Assembly: GCF_021390475.1 (NCBI RefSeq)
Contig: NZ_JAJUWS010000011.1
Location: forward strand, 79,822-143,821
Source of the DNA: Streptomyces sp. ST2-7A
Lineage (GTDB): Bacteria; Actinomycetota; Actinomycetes; Streptomycetales; Streptomycetaceae
Direction of reading: 5' to 3'
DNA length: 64,000 nucleotides
Shown here: one piece after another, positions 26,214-34,128 of the stretch
How the letters are laid out: each line of letters starts with the position of its first letter
Position numbering within the stretch: position 1 is the first letter of the stretch
Notes under the pieces: generated by a model
Databases searched by the model: none
What the model was told of the DNA's origin: nothing
The model's input: only the letters and a program-made list of their open reading frames with translations
Translations under genes and position numbers: made by a program

Positions 26214-26530
26214 CCGGCTCCGCTCCCGCGGCGACGAGCGCGACGAGCGCGCCCCGCGCGGTCGCCGCGGGAGCGGAGCCGGTGCGGGAGCCCGACGCGG
26301 GAAAACACCGGGACCGTCCCGGGGCCCGGTCCCACCGCCGAGGGCGGGACGGGCCCGCCGGTCGGTCCCCGCCGCTCCCACGGCTTCGCCGACCGGAGGA
26401 GACGCCCCCGGAGGGTGCGCCGGGCACCCGTTCGGGCCGGCTGCGATGGCGACGGGAAGAGGGGGTGCCCAGAGTGGAAGCGCTCGATGTGGCCGTCCGC
26501 TCGGCTCCCACCTCCCGAAGGAGAACCGTC
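26214..26530. other. Intergenic region: terminator then leader of the next gene
   Basis: The first 67 bases hold the 20-base terminator hairpin described separately. The remainder is GC-rich with no gene and ends in the AAGGAG ribosome site of the next gene. No promoter motif stands out. Confidence 0.6.
26216..26280 (+). terminator. Strong hairpin terminator after the STAS gene
   Basis: A perfect 20-base inverted repeat: GGCTCCGCTCCCGCGGCGAC at 26216-26235 and its exact complement at 26261-26280, with a 25-base loop. It starts three bases after the STAS stop codon. Confidence 0.85.
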
Positions 26531-27148
26531 ATGCCCGAACGCAACACCCTGATCCGCAGCCTGCACGATGTGGGGCTGGCCGCCTGGTTCGGCGGCTCGC
26601 TGATGGGGGCGGTCGGCCTCAACGGCGCGGCCCGGGACGAAGGCGCGACGGAGAAGGACGGGGCGCGGATCGCCTCCTCCGGCTGGGCGAAATGGACACC
26701 GGTCAACGCCGCCGCCATCGGCGCGCACCTGTTCGGCGGCGGCGGACTGCTCGCCGCGAACGCCCACCGGGTGGCGCACCAGCAGGGCGTGGGCGCCTCC
26801 ACCGTGGCCAAGGCCGCCCTCACCGGAGCGGCCCTGGCCGCCACCGCCTACGCCCGCGTCGCCGGCAAGAAGATCGAGTTGGCCTCCTCCTCCGACCCGG
26901 AGGACACCGAGAAGGCGTCCCAACACCCCCTCGACACCGAGGAGGCCAAACGTCGGCTCGCCTACGCCCAGTGGGCGGTACCGGCCCTCACCGGCTGCCT
27001 GGTGGTGCTCAACGCGCTGCACGGCGAACAGCAGCGCCCCGCCGAGCAGCTGCGCGGCTGGCGCAACGGCGGGCTCCGTCACTCCATCCACGCCCCGTCG
27101 TTCCAGGGCGCGTTGAACCGAATGCCCTCGGCGGCCCACCGCCGGTAG
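26531..27148 (+). CDS. Conserved hypothetical membrane-associated protein
   Basis: A 205-residue protein of unknown function. The N-terminus has LHDVGLAAWFGGSLMGAVGL. Hydrophobic segments near 62-78 (AAAIGAHLFGGGGLLAANA), 90-107 (KAALTGAALAATAYARVAG) and 150-166 (AQWAVPALTGCLVVLNAL) suggest membrane association. A polar insert with DPEDTEKASQHPLDTEEAKR separates the last two. I recall similar proteins in other streptomycetes but know no function. The ATG at 26531 has AAGGAG nine bases upstream. It stands between two strong terminators, so it is a single-gene unit. Confidence 0.8.
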   Translation: MPERNTLIRSLHDVGLAAWFGGSLMGAVGLNGAARDEGATEKDGARIASSGWAKWTPVNAAAIGAHLFGGGGLLAANAHRVAHQQGVGASTVAKAALTGAALAATAYARVAGKKIELASSSDPEDTEKASQHPLDTEEAKRRLAYAQWAVPALTGCLVVLNALHGEQQRPAEQLRGWRNGGLRHSIHAPSFQGALNRMPSAAHRR

Positions 27149-27234
27149 GGGCGACCGGCGGCCATCGACGCGCGGCCTCTCCGCGGTGCGCCGCGCCCGG
27201 CGACGTCCGGGCGGGCCCGGGGCACGCCACGACC

Positions 27235-27274
27235 GTCTCCCTCCCCGCCCGGGAACCGGGGCGGGGAGGGAGAC
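27235..27274. terminator. Hairpin terminator after the membrane-associated protein gene
   Basis: GTCTCCCTCCCCGCC at 27235-27249 pairs perfectly with GGCGGGGAGGGAGAC at 27260-27274 around a 10-base loop that can itself pair CGG/CCG. Confidence 0.8.
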
Positions 27275-27349
27275 GTCCCATCCCCGGGTGAGCCCCCGGG
27301 GCGTCGGTGACCACCGGCGGCGGGGCCGGGGCGCCGGGGAGGGGTTGGC

Positions 27350-28204
27350 GTGGGGACGGGATCACGCGGGGGGCGGGGTGGTCGCCTCCGGGGCGTGGGG
27401 GCGATCATCCTGGTCGGCACGGTGACGGCGCTGCTCGCGACGGCGGAGCCGGCCCGGGGCGAGACGGGACCGGGGCCGCTGCCCGCGCCGGTGCCGGAGG
27501 ACGTCACCCGGTGGTTCGAGGGGGCGACCCTCCCATGGATCGAGGAGGCGGCCGAGTCCGTCGAGGAGGACCCGGGGTACGGCCGCGAGGTGACCGACGG
27601 GCGGTGGGAAGTGCGTGAGCCCACCTCCTATCACCTGTTCACCACCCCCTTCCTCCGGGGCGTGGTACGGGAACCCGACGGGGCGCTGAGGCCGGGCGAC
27701 CGGTGGCTCGCCGCCGTGACGGTCGACGGCACACCCCTGTTCACCGTCGAGGCGGAACGCGAGGAGGACGGTGGGATCGTCTTCGTGGCGTGGACCACGT
27801 CCGCCGATCTCGCCGAGGGACTGATCGACCTGCGCGAGGGGGAGGCCCCGCTGTTCGATCCCCCGCACCACGCCTGGTACGGGTACGCCGACGGGGTCGT
27901 CCGCGGCCTGAACGCCGACGGCCGGCGACACGTGCCGGAGCCGGTGCCGTTCGCGGAGTTCGCCCGCCGGATCGAGGAGGCGTACGCGCCCGTCTTCTCG
28001 CCGGACGCGGCGACGTGGCCGGAGGACCTCGTCGGGATCGGGCCCCCGACGGACCCCGGCCCGTCGGGGGCCGCCGTCCCCGGGTGGGTGTATCCGGCCG
28101 GCCTCGTCCTGCTCCCGATAGGCGTCTTCGCCGCCGTGGTGACGGTGCTGCTCCGCCGCCGGCGTGGCGCCGGCGGGCCGGAGACGGACCCGATCACCGG
28201 CTGA
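27350..28204 (+). CDS. Putative exported, membrane-anchored hypothetical protein
   Basis: A 284-residue protein with an Arg-rich N-terminus and hydrophobic segment (VGAIILVGTVTALLATAEPARG) that fits a signal peptide. A C-terminal transmembrane helix (VYPAGLVLLPIGVFAAVVTVLL, shown in part: residues about 243-264) is followed by RRRRG, giving a protein held outside the cell by its tail. The extracellular part has no recognised domain; it is acidic and contains WLAAVTVDGTPLFTVEA and HAWYGYADG. GTG 27350 follows GGAGGGG. The last 11 bases overlap the end of the convergent HATPase gene. Confidence 0.75.
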   Translation: MGTGSRGGRGGRLRGVGAIILVGTVTALLATAEPARGETGPGPLPAPVPEDVTRWFEGATLPWIEEAAESVEEDPGYGREVTDGRWEVREPTSYHLFTTPFLRGVVREPDGALRPGDRWLAAVTVDGTPLFTVEAEREEDGGIVFVAWTTSADLAEGLIDLREGEAPLFDPPHHAWYGYADGVVRGLNADGRRHVPEPVPFAEFARRIEEAYAPVFSPDAATWPEDLVGIGPPTDPGPSGAAVPGWVYPAGLVLLPIGVFAAVVTVLLRRRRGAGGPETDPITG

Positions 28205-28709
28205 GGGGGGTGCTCCGGTGGTCTGTCGGTCCCCGGTCGGTGTCGCGGTCGAAGGGACGGGAGAACGGACATGGACGTGCCGGGTCGATCTCGGCCCAGA
28301 CGATCTTGCCGCCCTCCGTTCGCGGCTGTGCTCCCCACCGGTCGGCGAGGGCGGCGATCAGAGCCATTCCGCGCCCCGACTCGCCGTGCGGCGGCGGGTT
28401 CTCCCGTTGATCGGGCAGCCGGTCGCCCCGGCTGTCGGTGACCTCGACCCGCACCGTGCCCGTCGCCGGGAGGAGCACCAGCGAGATGTGGAAGTCCCGC
28501 CCGTCCCGACAGCCGTGGAGAACGGCGTTCGCGCACAGTTCGGCGACCACGTGCTGGACACGTTCCGTCATGTTCGGCGGTACGTTCCAGCCGTGCAGCG
28601 TCTCCACGGCGAGGAGCCGGGCGAGCCGCGCGCCACGCGGCGTGGAGGAGAGAACCTGTGTGAAAGTCCGCAGAACAACGGGGTTTCGGGTACCGGCGGG
28701 GAAGTGCAT
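28194..28709 (-). CDS. ATP-binding anti-sigma-type regulatory protein (HATPase_c_2)
   Basis: A 171-residue GHKL ATPase of the RsbW-like type abundant in streptomycetes. The N box is VVAELCANAVLHG near residue 47-59, the G1 region VEVTDSRG, and the G2 region SGRGMALIAALADRWG. These proteins are usually regulators acting by protein binding or Ser phosphorylation; the target is unknown. ATG 28709 is chosen by homology length; ATG 28754 is in frame but has no ribosome site. It is divergent from the XRE gene, forming the familiar HATPase / XRE / DUF397 arrangement of morphogenesis-associated loci such as whiJ. Confidence 0.85.
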   Translation of the reverse strand: MHFPAGTRNPVVLRTFTQVLSSTPRGARLARLLAVETLHGWNVPPNMTERVQHVVAELCANAVLHGCRDGRDFHISLVLLPATGTVRVEVTDSRGDRLPDQRENPPPHGESGRGMALIAALADRWGAQPRTEGGKIVWAEIDPARPCPFSRPFDRDTDRGPTDHRSTPLSR

Positions 28710-28755
28710 GGAACCCACCGTGCCGGTCGCGCGCGGTTTTCGCCGGCATTTCATC

Positions 28756-28800
28756 GTGTACGAAAAGTGAGTGTACAAGCACTCAGGGTAGACGGTACGC
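28756..28800. promoter_or_regulatory. Divergent promoter with GTGTAC direct repeats
   Basis: GTGTACGAA and GTGTACAAG occur at 28757-28765 and 28773-28781, 16 bases apart, in the AT-richer part of the gap between the HATPase and XRE genes. A GGTAGACGGTACG stretch follows. They are candidate sites for the XRE protein; no promoter boxes can be assigned with confidence. Confidence 0.45.
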
Positions 28801-28867
28801 TGATCCCGCGTCACACTGGGTGAAGGTGAGCGCCGGGTGCCCCGGCGCCTTCCGGAGGGAGCCAGGA

Positions 28868-29722
28868 GTGACGAACGGGGAAGCGACCACCACGACATGC
28901 GACGGCCTGCGCGAACCGGATCCGTCCGACAGCCTGCGGACCTTCGGCGCGGTCGTGCAGGGATTGCGCGAACACGCGGGGCTCAGCCGCGCCGAATTCG
29001 GCGATCTGGTCCGGTTCTCCAAACACACGGTGGTGTCGGTCGAGTTGGGGCGCAGGATGCCCGACCCGTCGTTCGTGGAACGGGCGGAGGAGGCGCTGGG
29101 CAACACCGGTGCCCTGCGCCGGGCCGCCCGTCACCTGACGCGCGGCGAACCCGGCCTGGCCGCATGGTTCCGCCGCTGGGCCCGCCTGGAACGCGAGGCG
29201 GTCAGCCTCTCCACCTACGAATGCCGCCTGGTCCCCGGCCTGTTGCAGTCCGAGTCCTATGCCCGGGTGGCTTTCCACAACAGTGTTCCCCCGCTTTCGG
29301 ACGAGCAGATGGAAGCGCAGGTGACCGCTCGCCTGCAACGCCAGCAACTCATCAAGGAGAAGTCGAACACCTCCTTCAGCTTCATCGTGGAGGAGTTCGT
29401 CCTACGCCGCCCCTTGGGTGGAGCAGCGGTGACACGTGATCAATTGACCCACATCCTGGAACTCACCGAGCATCGCAACGTGAGTGTCCAGATCATGCCG
29501 ATCGGGAGTGAGCGGCACGCGGGGCTGGACGGTCCTCTGGCACTGTTGGAGATGCCGGATGGTCGACGTCTCGCCTACTCCGAGGGGCAGAAGAACGGTC
29601 GTCTGATCTCGGACGTGGCCGAGGCGGTGGTGTTGCATCAACGGTATGCGACACTCCGCTCACAGGCCCTCGATCCCACAGCCTCGGTGGGCCTGTTGAA
29701 GAGCCTACGAGGAGAGTCATGA
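28868..29722 (+). CDS. XRE-family regulator with DUF5753 domain
   Basis: A 284-residue protein. A helix-turn-helix of the Cro/XRE type is at about 20-75 (VVQGLREHAGLSRAEFGDLV, then SKHTVVSVELGRRMPDP). The rest is a DUF5753 domain (RLVPGLLQSESYARVAF, ERHAGLDGPLALLEMPDGR, RLISDVAEAVV). Such proteins pair with a small DUF397 partner and are widespread in Streptomyces, where members such as WhiJ influence development. GTG 28868 is supported by GGAGGG about nine bases upstream. Its stop overlaps the DUF397 start (ATGA at 29719-29722). Confidence 0.93.
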   Translation: MTNGEATTTTCDGLREPDPSDSLRTFGAVVQGLREHAGLSRAEFGDLVRFSKHTVVSVELGRRMPDPSFVERAEEALGNTGALRRAARHLTRGEPGLAAWFRRWARLEREAVSLSTYECRLVPGLLQSESYARVAFHNSVPPLSDEQMEAQVTARLQRQQLIKEKSNTSFSFIVEEFVLRRPLGGAAVTRDQLTHILELTEHRNVSVQIMPIGSERHAGLDGPLALLEMPDGRRLAYSEGQKNGRLISDVAEAVVLHQRYATLRSQALDPTASVGLLKSLRGES

Positions 29723-29904
29723 AGAAGCGCCTTGCCTGGTTCAAGTCCAGTTACAGCGGTACCGAGGGGGACAACTGCGTCGAGGTCGCGTTCGGTGAGC
29801 GGGCGGTTCTGGTGCGGGACTCGAAGGACACGGCGCGTCCGCACCTCGCCGTCCGGCGCGAGGAGTGGGCCCGACTGCTGGAGTTCACCACCGCGCGGCT
29901 CTGA
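29719..29904 (+). CDS. DUF397 domain-containing protein
   Basis: A 61-residue DUF397 protein with the family signatures WFKSSYSG, GDNCVEVA and VLVRDSKD. These small proteins are coupled to XRE-DUF5753 regulators and are thought to modulate them; members have been studied as antitoxin-like or morphogenetic partners, so the mechanism here is open. It is translated from an ATGA overlap with the XRE gene. Confidence 0.95.
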   Translation: MKKRLAWFKSSYSGTEGDNCVEVAFGERAVLVRDSKDTARPHLAVRREEWARLLEFTTARL

Positions 29905-30000
29905 GCTCCCATCCGGCCGGACCGGCCACCGATGATTGACCGCGACCGTTCGGCGGCCGTCGCGGAGCGGGGTGGACACGCACGGGGGCCGGTCCGGATT

Positions 30001-30048
30001 CCGCCCGGTCGCCCGCCCGGTGGTCGGGGCGGGCGGGCGACCGGGCGG
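30001..30048. terminator. 18-base hairpin between convergent genes
   Basis: CCGCCCGGTCGCCCGCCC at 30001-30018 and its exact complement at 30031-30048 with a 12-base loop. It is placed to end both the DUF397 transcript and the convergent peptidoglycan-binding gene. Confidence 0.85.
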
Positions 30049-30051
30049 GGC

Positions 30052-30474
30052 TCAGCCCGGGCGGCCGCAGTAGGTGGAGCCGCTGCTCCGCCTGATCTCC
30101 CAGCGCATGGCGTTGCGGGTGTTGGGTCCGTAGACGCCGTCCGAGGCGACTCCGTTCCGGCTCCGGGCCGTGCGCAGGGCGCTCTCGGTGGCGGGACCGA
30201 AAACGCCGTCCACGTCGAGACGTGCCCCCTCGCACCGGTTCAGGGACCACTGGAGGGCCTTCACGTGCTCGCCGCCGGCGCCACGCCCCATGACGCAACT
30301 GAAGGAGCCGCCGCTGGCGGCGGGCAGGGGCGCCCGGTCCCCGTTGCGGAGGGTGTACCAGGACGCCTTGGCGCACGGGTTGTCGGCGTGGGCGGTGGAC
30401 GCGGTGGTCACGCCGAGACCGCTGAGCACGGCGACCGCGGCGAGTGTGGCGGCGAGATGCTTCTTCACCTTCAC
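30052..30474 (-). CDS. Secreted peptidoglycan-binding-like protein
   Basis: A 140-residue exported protein. A clear Sec signal peptide (VKVKKHLAATLAAVAVLSGL, then GVTTASTAHA) ends in an AHA-type cleavage site at about residue 30. The mature part is a PG_binding_1-like domain: GEHVKALQWSLNRC, DVDGVFGPATESALRTAR and DGVYGPNTRNAM, with four cysteines (about residues 34, 60, 81, 137) that could form two disulfides. It likely binds cell-wall peptidoglycan; no catalytic domain is present. GTG 30474 is preceded by AGGAG. Confidence 0.88.
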   Translation of the reverse strand: MKVKKHLAATLAAVAVLSGLGVTTASTAHADNPCAKASWYTLRNGDRAPLPAASGGSFSCVMGRGAGGEHVKALQWSLNRCEGARLDVDGVFGPATESALRTARSRNGVASDGVYGPNTRNAMRWEIRRSSGSTYCGRPG

Positions 30475-31107
30475 GGGGACTGCTCCTCGGAGGTCGTGGC
30501 CTTGATCGCGTCGGCGATCAACCCTGTGGCCAACCCTGCCGGAACCGGGGAATTCTCCGGGTTCCCGAGGAGATCATCCGGGTTTTGAGGGCACTTCCGG
30601 CAGTGGGGTGAACAGTTTTCACCCCACCGGTGGATGAAGTGACGAACGTTCGATCGGCGGCATGGTCGATGTGCGGTTTCCCGGCTCACTCACCGTGCGA
30701 CCCTTGCGGAAAATCGACACGGGAAACAACGACGACGGGATGTGCAATCCTGGGTCGTTTCCCGTTGACGAAGGGGGTGGCGGTTTCCCATCAGGGGCCC
30801 GGACGGGGCCGGGTGCCGGAGGCCCCTCTGTGGGGGCGCCCGACCGCCGGAGGGCCCCGCCCCGGGGTGGGGAAAGCGGCGCGGACGCCTGCCCGTGCGC
30901 CCGGTGGGCCGGTTCCGCTCCCGGTTCGGGCGACTCCGATCGGAGGAGGAAAACACCTCACGTGCCACCCGGGGCAACACCCGTGGCGACGCTTTCACGG
31001 GACACGGCAAATAGGCCGGCCGGGCCGAAAATCCCTCCTTTACGGCATCCGGTTTTCCCTCGGAATCTGTTGGTGTGGGCGCCGGATCGGACCGAGGAGG
31101 GACCGTC
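30475..31107. other. Long intergenic region with GTTTCCC motifs
   Basis: No convincing gene is seen in 633 bases. The region holds the leader of the peptidoglycan-binding gene, a cluster of GTTTCCC/GGGAAAC heptamers at 30676-30789, and GAGGAGGGA in front of the beta-family gene start. Confidence 0.55.
30676..30789. promoter_or_regulatory. Cluster of four GTTTCCC/GGGAAAC heptamers
   Basis: Copies lie at 30676-30682, 30721-30727 (inverted), 30757-30763 and 30783-30789. The middle two form a longer inverted repeat, ACGGGAAAC (30719-30727) and GTTTCCCGT (30757-30765). Four copies within 114 bases far exceed chance for a 7-mer in this GC-rich DNA; a regulator-binding cluster is inferred. Confidence 0.4.
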
Positions 31108-32169
31108 GTGTCGGAAACCCCCTATGTTCCCGTCCTGCCGGTTCGGAAATTCGCCGTCCAGGCCCATCGGATGCTTCATCCCCCGATTCGCCACGCGATG
31201 TTCCCGCTGTGGACCCTGCATCCCTGCCCCGGTGTTTCGCCGAAGGACGCGGAGGAACACCTTCGCCCCCTTCTGGCCGATGTTGGAAAGTGCCAGGCCG
31301 GGCGCCCGGGGTGGATCGACGCGTCGGCCCTGGAGGACGGGCAGTGGTCCCGACTGCTTCCCGCCCTCGTCGAACTCGTCGAGTTCTGCTCCCTGCGGCC
31401 CGTGGTGACGGTCGGCCGGCACCCCCACGACCCCAAGCAGGGGATCCCGGGGGTGATCGGTGGTGATTCGGGGGAACTGGGCATCCGCGTCCGTGTACCG
31501 GGGGAGTGGCGGGAGTCGTCGGCCGAGGTGGTCCGCACCCTGGTGGGCCGTCTCGACCCGGCCACGCGAGTCGACCTCCTGCTGGATCTGTCCGTGGTGT
31601 CCGGGGACCGACCGGAGGCGGCCAAGGAAGCACTGCGCGCCCTGGACGCTCTCGTGCCGTTGGCGTCCTGGCGGACCGTCGTCGTCCTGGCCGGTGGCTT
31701 CCCCGAGCCCGCGCCGGTCTCGGCGGGATACGAATGGGTCGAGGAGGCCCGCACGGAGCGGCTGGTGTGGCGGGAGGTGCTCGCCGCCGGCCGCGCGTAC
31801 TCACCCCTGCTCGCCCCCGGGGATTACGCGGTCCGGTCACCGTCCGTCCTCGAGGCACCGGTGAGGGACCAAGGGGAGAAGCGGCACACCGGGACGCTTC
31901 GGTACACCACCGAGGACTCGTTCGTGATCTGCCGGATGTGGCACCGGGGGCGGAGGCGGGACGAGATGAACCGGGAAACCCTGCGTCGTCTCGTCGGGCT
32001 GCCGGAGTTCCGGGGCACGGCGGCGGGAGCGGGGGAGACCTGGCTGTGGAACGCGGCCCGGGGGCACGACGACTTCGGCGGACCGGTGGGCACCGGGGCC
32101 CATGCCGACTGGATCCGGATCGGCACGGTGCAGCACCTGACGCGGGCGGTGCGCGAACGGCACGGGTGA
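31108..32169 (+). CDS. Beta-family protein
   Basis: A 353-residue protein of the beta-protein family (T4 beta-like). It opens VPVLPVRKFAVQA and has the barrel-like alternation seen in the family (LDPATRVDLLLDLSVVSG, WRTVVVLAGGFPEP, AYSPLLAPGDYAVRSPSV). The C-terminal part includes GTLRYTTEDSFVICRMWHRG and WLWNAARGHDDFGGPVG. Molecular function is not established; related proteins occur near prophages and defence genes. GTG 31108 follows GAGGAGGGA. It is the only gene of its unit and ends at a hairpin. Confidence 0.72.
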   Translation: MSETPYVPVLPVRKFAVQAHRMLHPPIRHAMFPLWTLHPCPGVSPKDAEEHLRPLLADVGKCQAGRPGWIDASALEDGQWSRLLPALVELVEFCSLRPVVTVGRHPHDPKQGIPGVIGGDSGELGIRVRVPGEWRESSAEVVRTLVGRLDPATRVDLLLDLSVVSGDRPEAAKEALRALDALVPLASWRTVVVLAGGFPEPAPVSAGYEWVEEARTERLVWREVLAAGRAYSPLLAPGDYAVRSPSVLEAPVRDQGEKRHTGTLRYTTEDSFVICRMWHRGRRRDEMNRETLRRLVGLPEFRGTAAGAGETWLWNAARGHDDFGGPVGTGAHADWIRIGTVQHLTRAVRERHG

Positions 32170-32180
32170 GGGACCGGGCC

Positions 32181-32219
32181 GCCGTTCCGCCGGGGACGGT
32201 CACCCCCTGGCGGAACGGC
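32181..32219. terminator. Hairpin between convergent genes
   Basis: GCCGTTCCGCC at 32181-32191 pairs with GGCGGAACGGC at 32209-32219, loop 17 bases. It serves the beta-family gene and the convergent lipoprotein gene. Confidence 0.75.
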
Positions 32220-32229
32220 GACCCGGGTG

Positions 32230-33335
32230 TCACGGCTCCAGGCCGGTCAGCCAGGCGCGCGGACCCTCCACCTCACCGGTGGGGTGCAGGTAGACGGTGG
32301 CGGGCACCTCGCCGTCGTCCAGCAGGTGGATCGTGCACTCCCGCACCGTCCCGCCGGGCCTCAGCATCTCGTTCGGGACCGCGTCCGGGCAGGGCTCCAC
32401 CCCCCGCCCGTGGACGTCGAGCAGGAGTAGCGGCTTGGAGGAGGCGCCGGTGGCCGTCCAGACCTCGATGCCGTCCCGCATGCTCGGCAGCAGGTCGTGC
32501 TCCCCGTCGTTGCGGTACTCCATCGTCACGTGGAAGGGGGTCTTCCCCTCGGTCTCCACGTCCCACTCGTGGAGGTCCCGCGCGGTGCCCTCGGCCACCT
32601 CCACGAGGGAGGCGAGCAGGGGGACGTTCTCACCCGAGTGCTTGGACCAGGCGGTCTCCACCTCGGAGCCGGGCGCCCGGAGCGTCTCCATCGGCTCGGC
32701 GCCGTCCACCGGCCACAGCAGCGGCTCGTCACCCGGGTCGGTGTACGCCACCCGCAGCGGCTCGCCCCCCGGGTACATCAGGAACATCTGACAGATCGTG
32801 ACGGTCTCCCCCTCGTCGATACGGTCGGGGGCCTGCCGATCACAGGCCGCCGGGTAGGGGGAGGAGCCACCGCCGAAGGTCATCAGGGAGAGCGGCTCCG
32901 CCGCCCGGCCGTCCGTGCCCACCACGGCGAAGCCCTCCTCCACGGCGGGGTCGGTCACGGCCCCGTCCGTGGCCGTGACCTCGAAGGTGAGGTAGTGGGG
33001 GACCAGACCCTCCTGGTGGTCGCGCAGACTGATGTTCTCCAGGTCGGACTCCTTCCCCCTGGTCAGGATGGACGGGGTCACCTCGATCCCCCGGGCGCTT
33101 TCCCCCTCGTCGGTCCAGGTGGTTCCCCGGGTGTCACCGGCCAGGGGCAACTCCTCGGCGTCACCGCCCCCGGGCGCCCCGGCCTCGTCCGCCGTCTCCG
33201 CGTTCCCGGCGCCGCCCCGGTGGCCGGGCCGGTCTCCCCCTCGCCCCGCTCGGGGAGGCCGCCCCCGCAGCCCGTGAGCACCAGGGTCACCGCCGTGGCG
33301 GTGACCGTCCCCGTGACGTGTCCGCGTATGCGCAC
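32230..33335 (-). CDS. Putative lipoprotein, apparent one-base frameshift
   Basis: GTG 33335, preceded by CGGAG, begins VRIRGHVTGTVTATAVTLVL followed by TGCGGG, a lipoprotein signal with a lipobox cysteine at residue 23. That frame loses sense near 33195-33205, while an adjacent frame carries NAETADEAGAPGGG and the whole acidic body (PLAGDTRGTTW, DGAVTDPAVEEGFAVVGTDG, ICQMFLMYPGGEPLRVAYTD, WDVETEGKTPFHVTMEYRND) to the stop at 32230. One base seems to be missing in a GC-rich stretch. The product would be about 368 residues, anchored outside the membrane; the body has no family I recognise. The signal peptide in one frame and the body in another is the main evidence for the shift. Confidence 0.65.
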
Positions 33336-33654
33336 CGGAACTCCGTGTGTCGTGATGCGTCGCGCGTGCCGTCCCCCGATCGGTGGCGCCATGGACCCCC
33401 CGGCACCGGCCGCCGGCGGCCGACGGCACGGCCACCCCCGGTCGGTGGCCGGCTCCGCGCCCGGCGTCCCCTGTCCCCCGGGCCGGCCGGAGCGGCACCG
33501 CGCGCCCATCGTGGGGACCGGGGAGCCGGTGCGGTCCCACGGGTCGTCACGTGGACCCCGTGGGGCGGGGATCGACGACCCCGGTCGGGCGCCGTCGCCC
33601 CGATGGGGGTCGCCGACGGGCGGGACGGCCGATCCACCGGGAGGATCGGTGCCC
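33336..33654. other. Divergent intergenic region, no gene
   Basis: The 319 bases between the lipoprotein gene and the rightward MSMEG_6728-type gene are uniformly GC-rich. Apart from the two ribosome sites (CGGAG on the left, GGGAGG on the right) nothing specific is visible. Confidence 0.5.
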
Positions 33655-34128
33655 GTGCAGACCTTTCTCCCCGTCCCCGGTTTCGCCGACTCGGCCGCCC
33701 TGCTGGACCAGCGGCGACTGGGCAAGCAGCGGGTGGAGACGATCCAGGTCCTGCGGGCGCTGACCGTGCCCGGGTACGGGTGGCGCCGACACCCGGCGGT
33801 GCGCATGTGGCGGGGGTACGAGGAGGCGGTGGTCCGCTACGGGCTGGAGATGTGCCGTGCCTGGGTGGCCGGCGGCCGGAAGGACACCTGCGCGCTCACC
33901 CTCACCACCGATCTGGGCACGGCCCGCGCCCTGACGGAGGTGCGCGACCAGGCGGGGTTGGCCGAGGCGGGGGAGTTGCCGCCGTGGTTGGGGGAGGAGG
34001 CGTTCCACCGGGCGCACCGTTCGGCGCTGCTGCGCAAGGACCCGGATTTCTACGGTCCGCTGTTCCCCGGGACCCCCGACGACCTGCCCTACGTCTGGCC
34101 CTCCTCGGACCGCGATCCGGAGGCGTGA
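33655..34128 (+). CDS. MSMEG_6728-family protein
   Basis: A 157-residue protein opening VQTFLPVPGFADSAALLDQR, then RLGKQRVETIQVLRAL and GWRRHPAVRMWRGYEEAVVRYG. These are the hallmarks of the MSMEG_6728 family, distantly related to pyrimidine-dimer DNA glycosylases; whether it repairs DNA is unknown. The GTG at 33655 is preferred over the GTG at 33649 because homologues begin with MQTFLP and GGGAGG then sits ten bases upstream. The last 40 bases overlap the end of the convergent acetyltransferase gene. Confidence 0.85.
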   Translation: MQTFLPVPGFADSAALLDQRRLGKQRVETIQVLRALTVPGYGWRRHPAVRMWRGYEEAVVRYGLEMCRAWVAGGRKDTCALTLTTDLGTARALTEVRDQAGLAEAGELPPWLGEEAFHRAHRSALLRKDPDFYGPLFPGTPDDLPYVWPSSDRDPEA

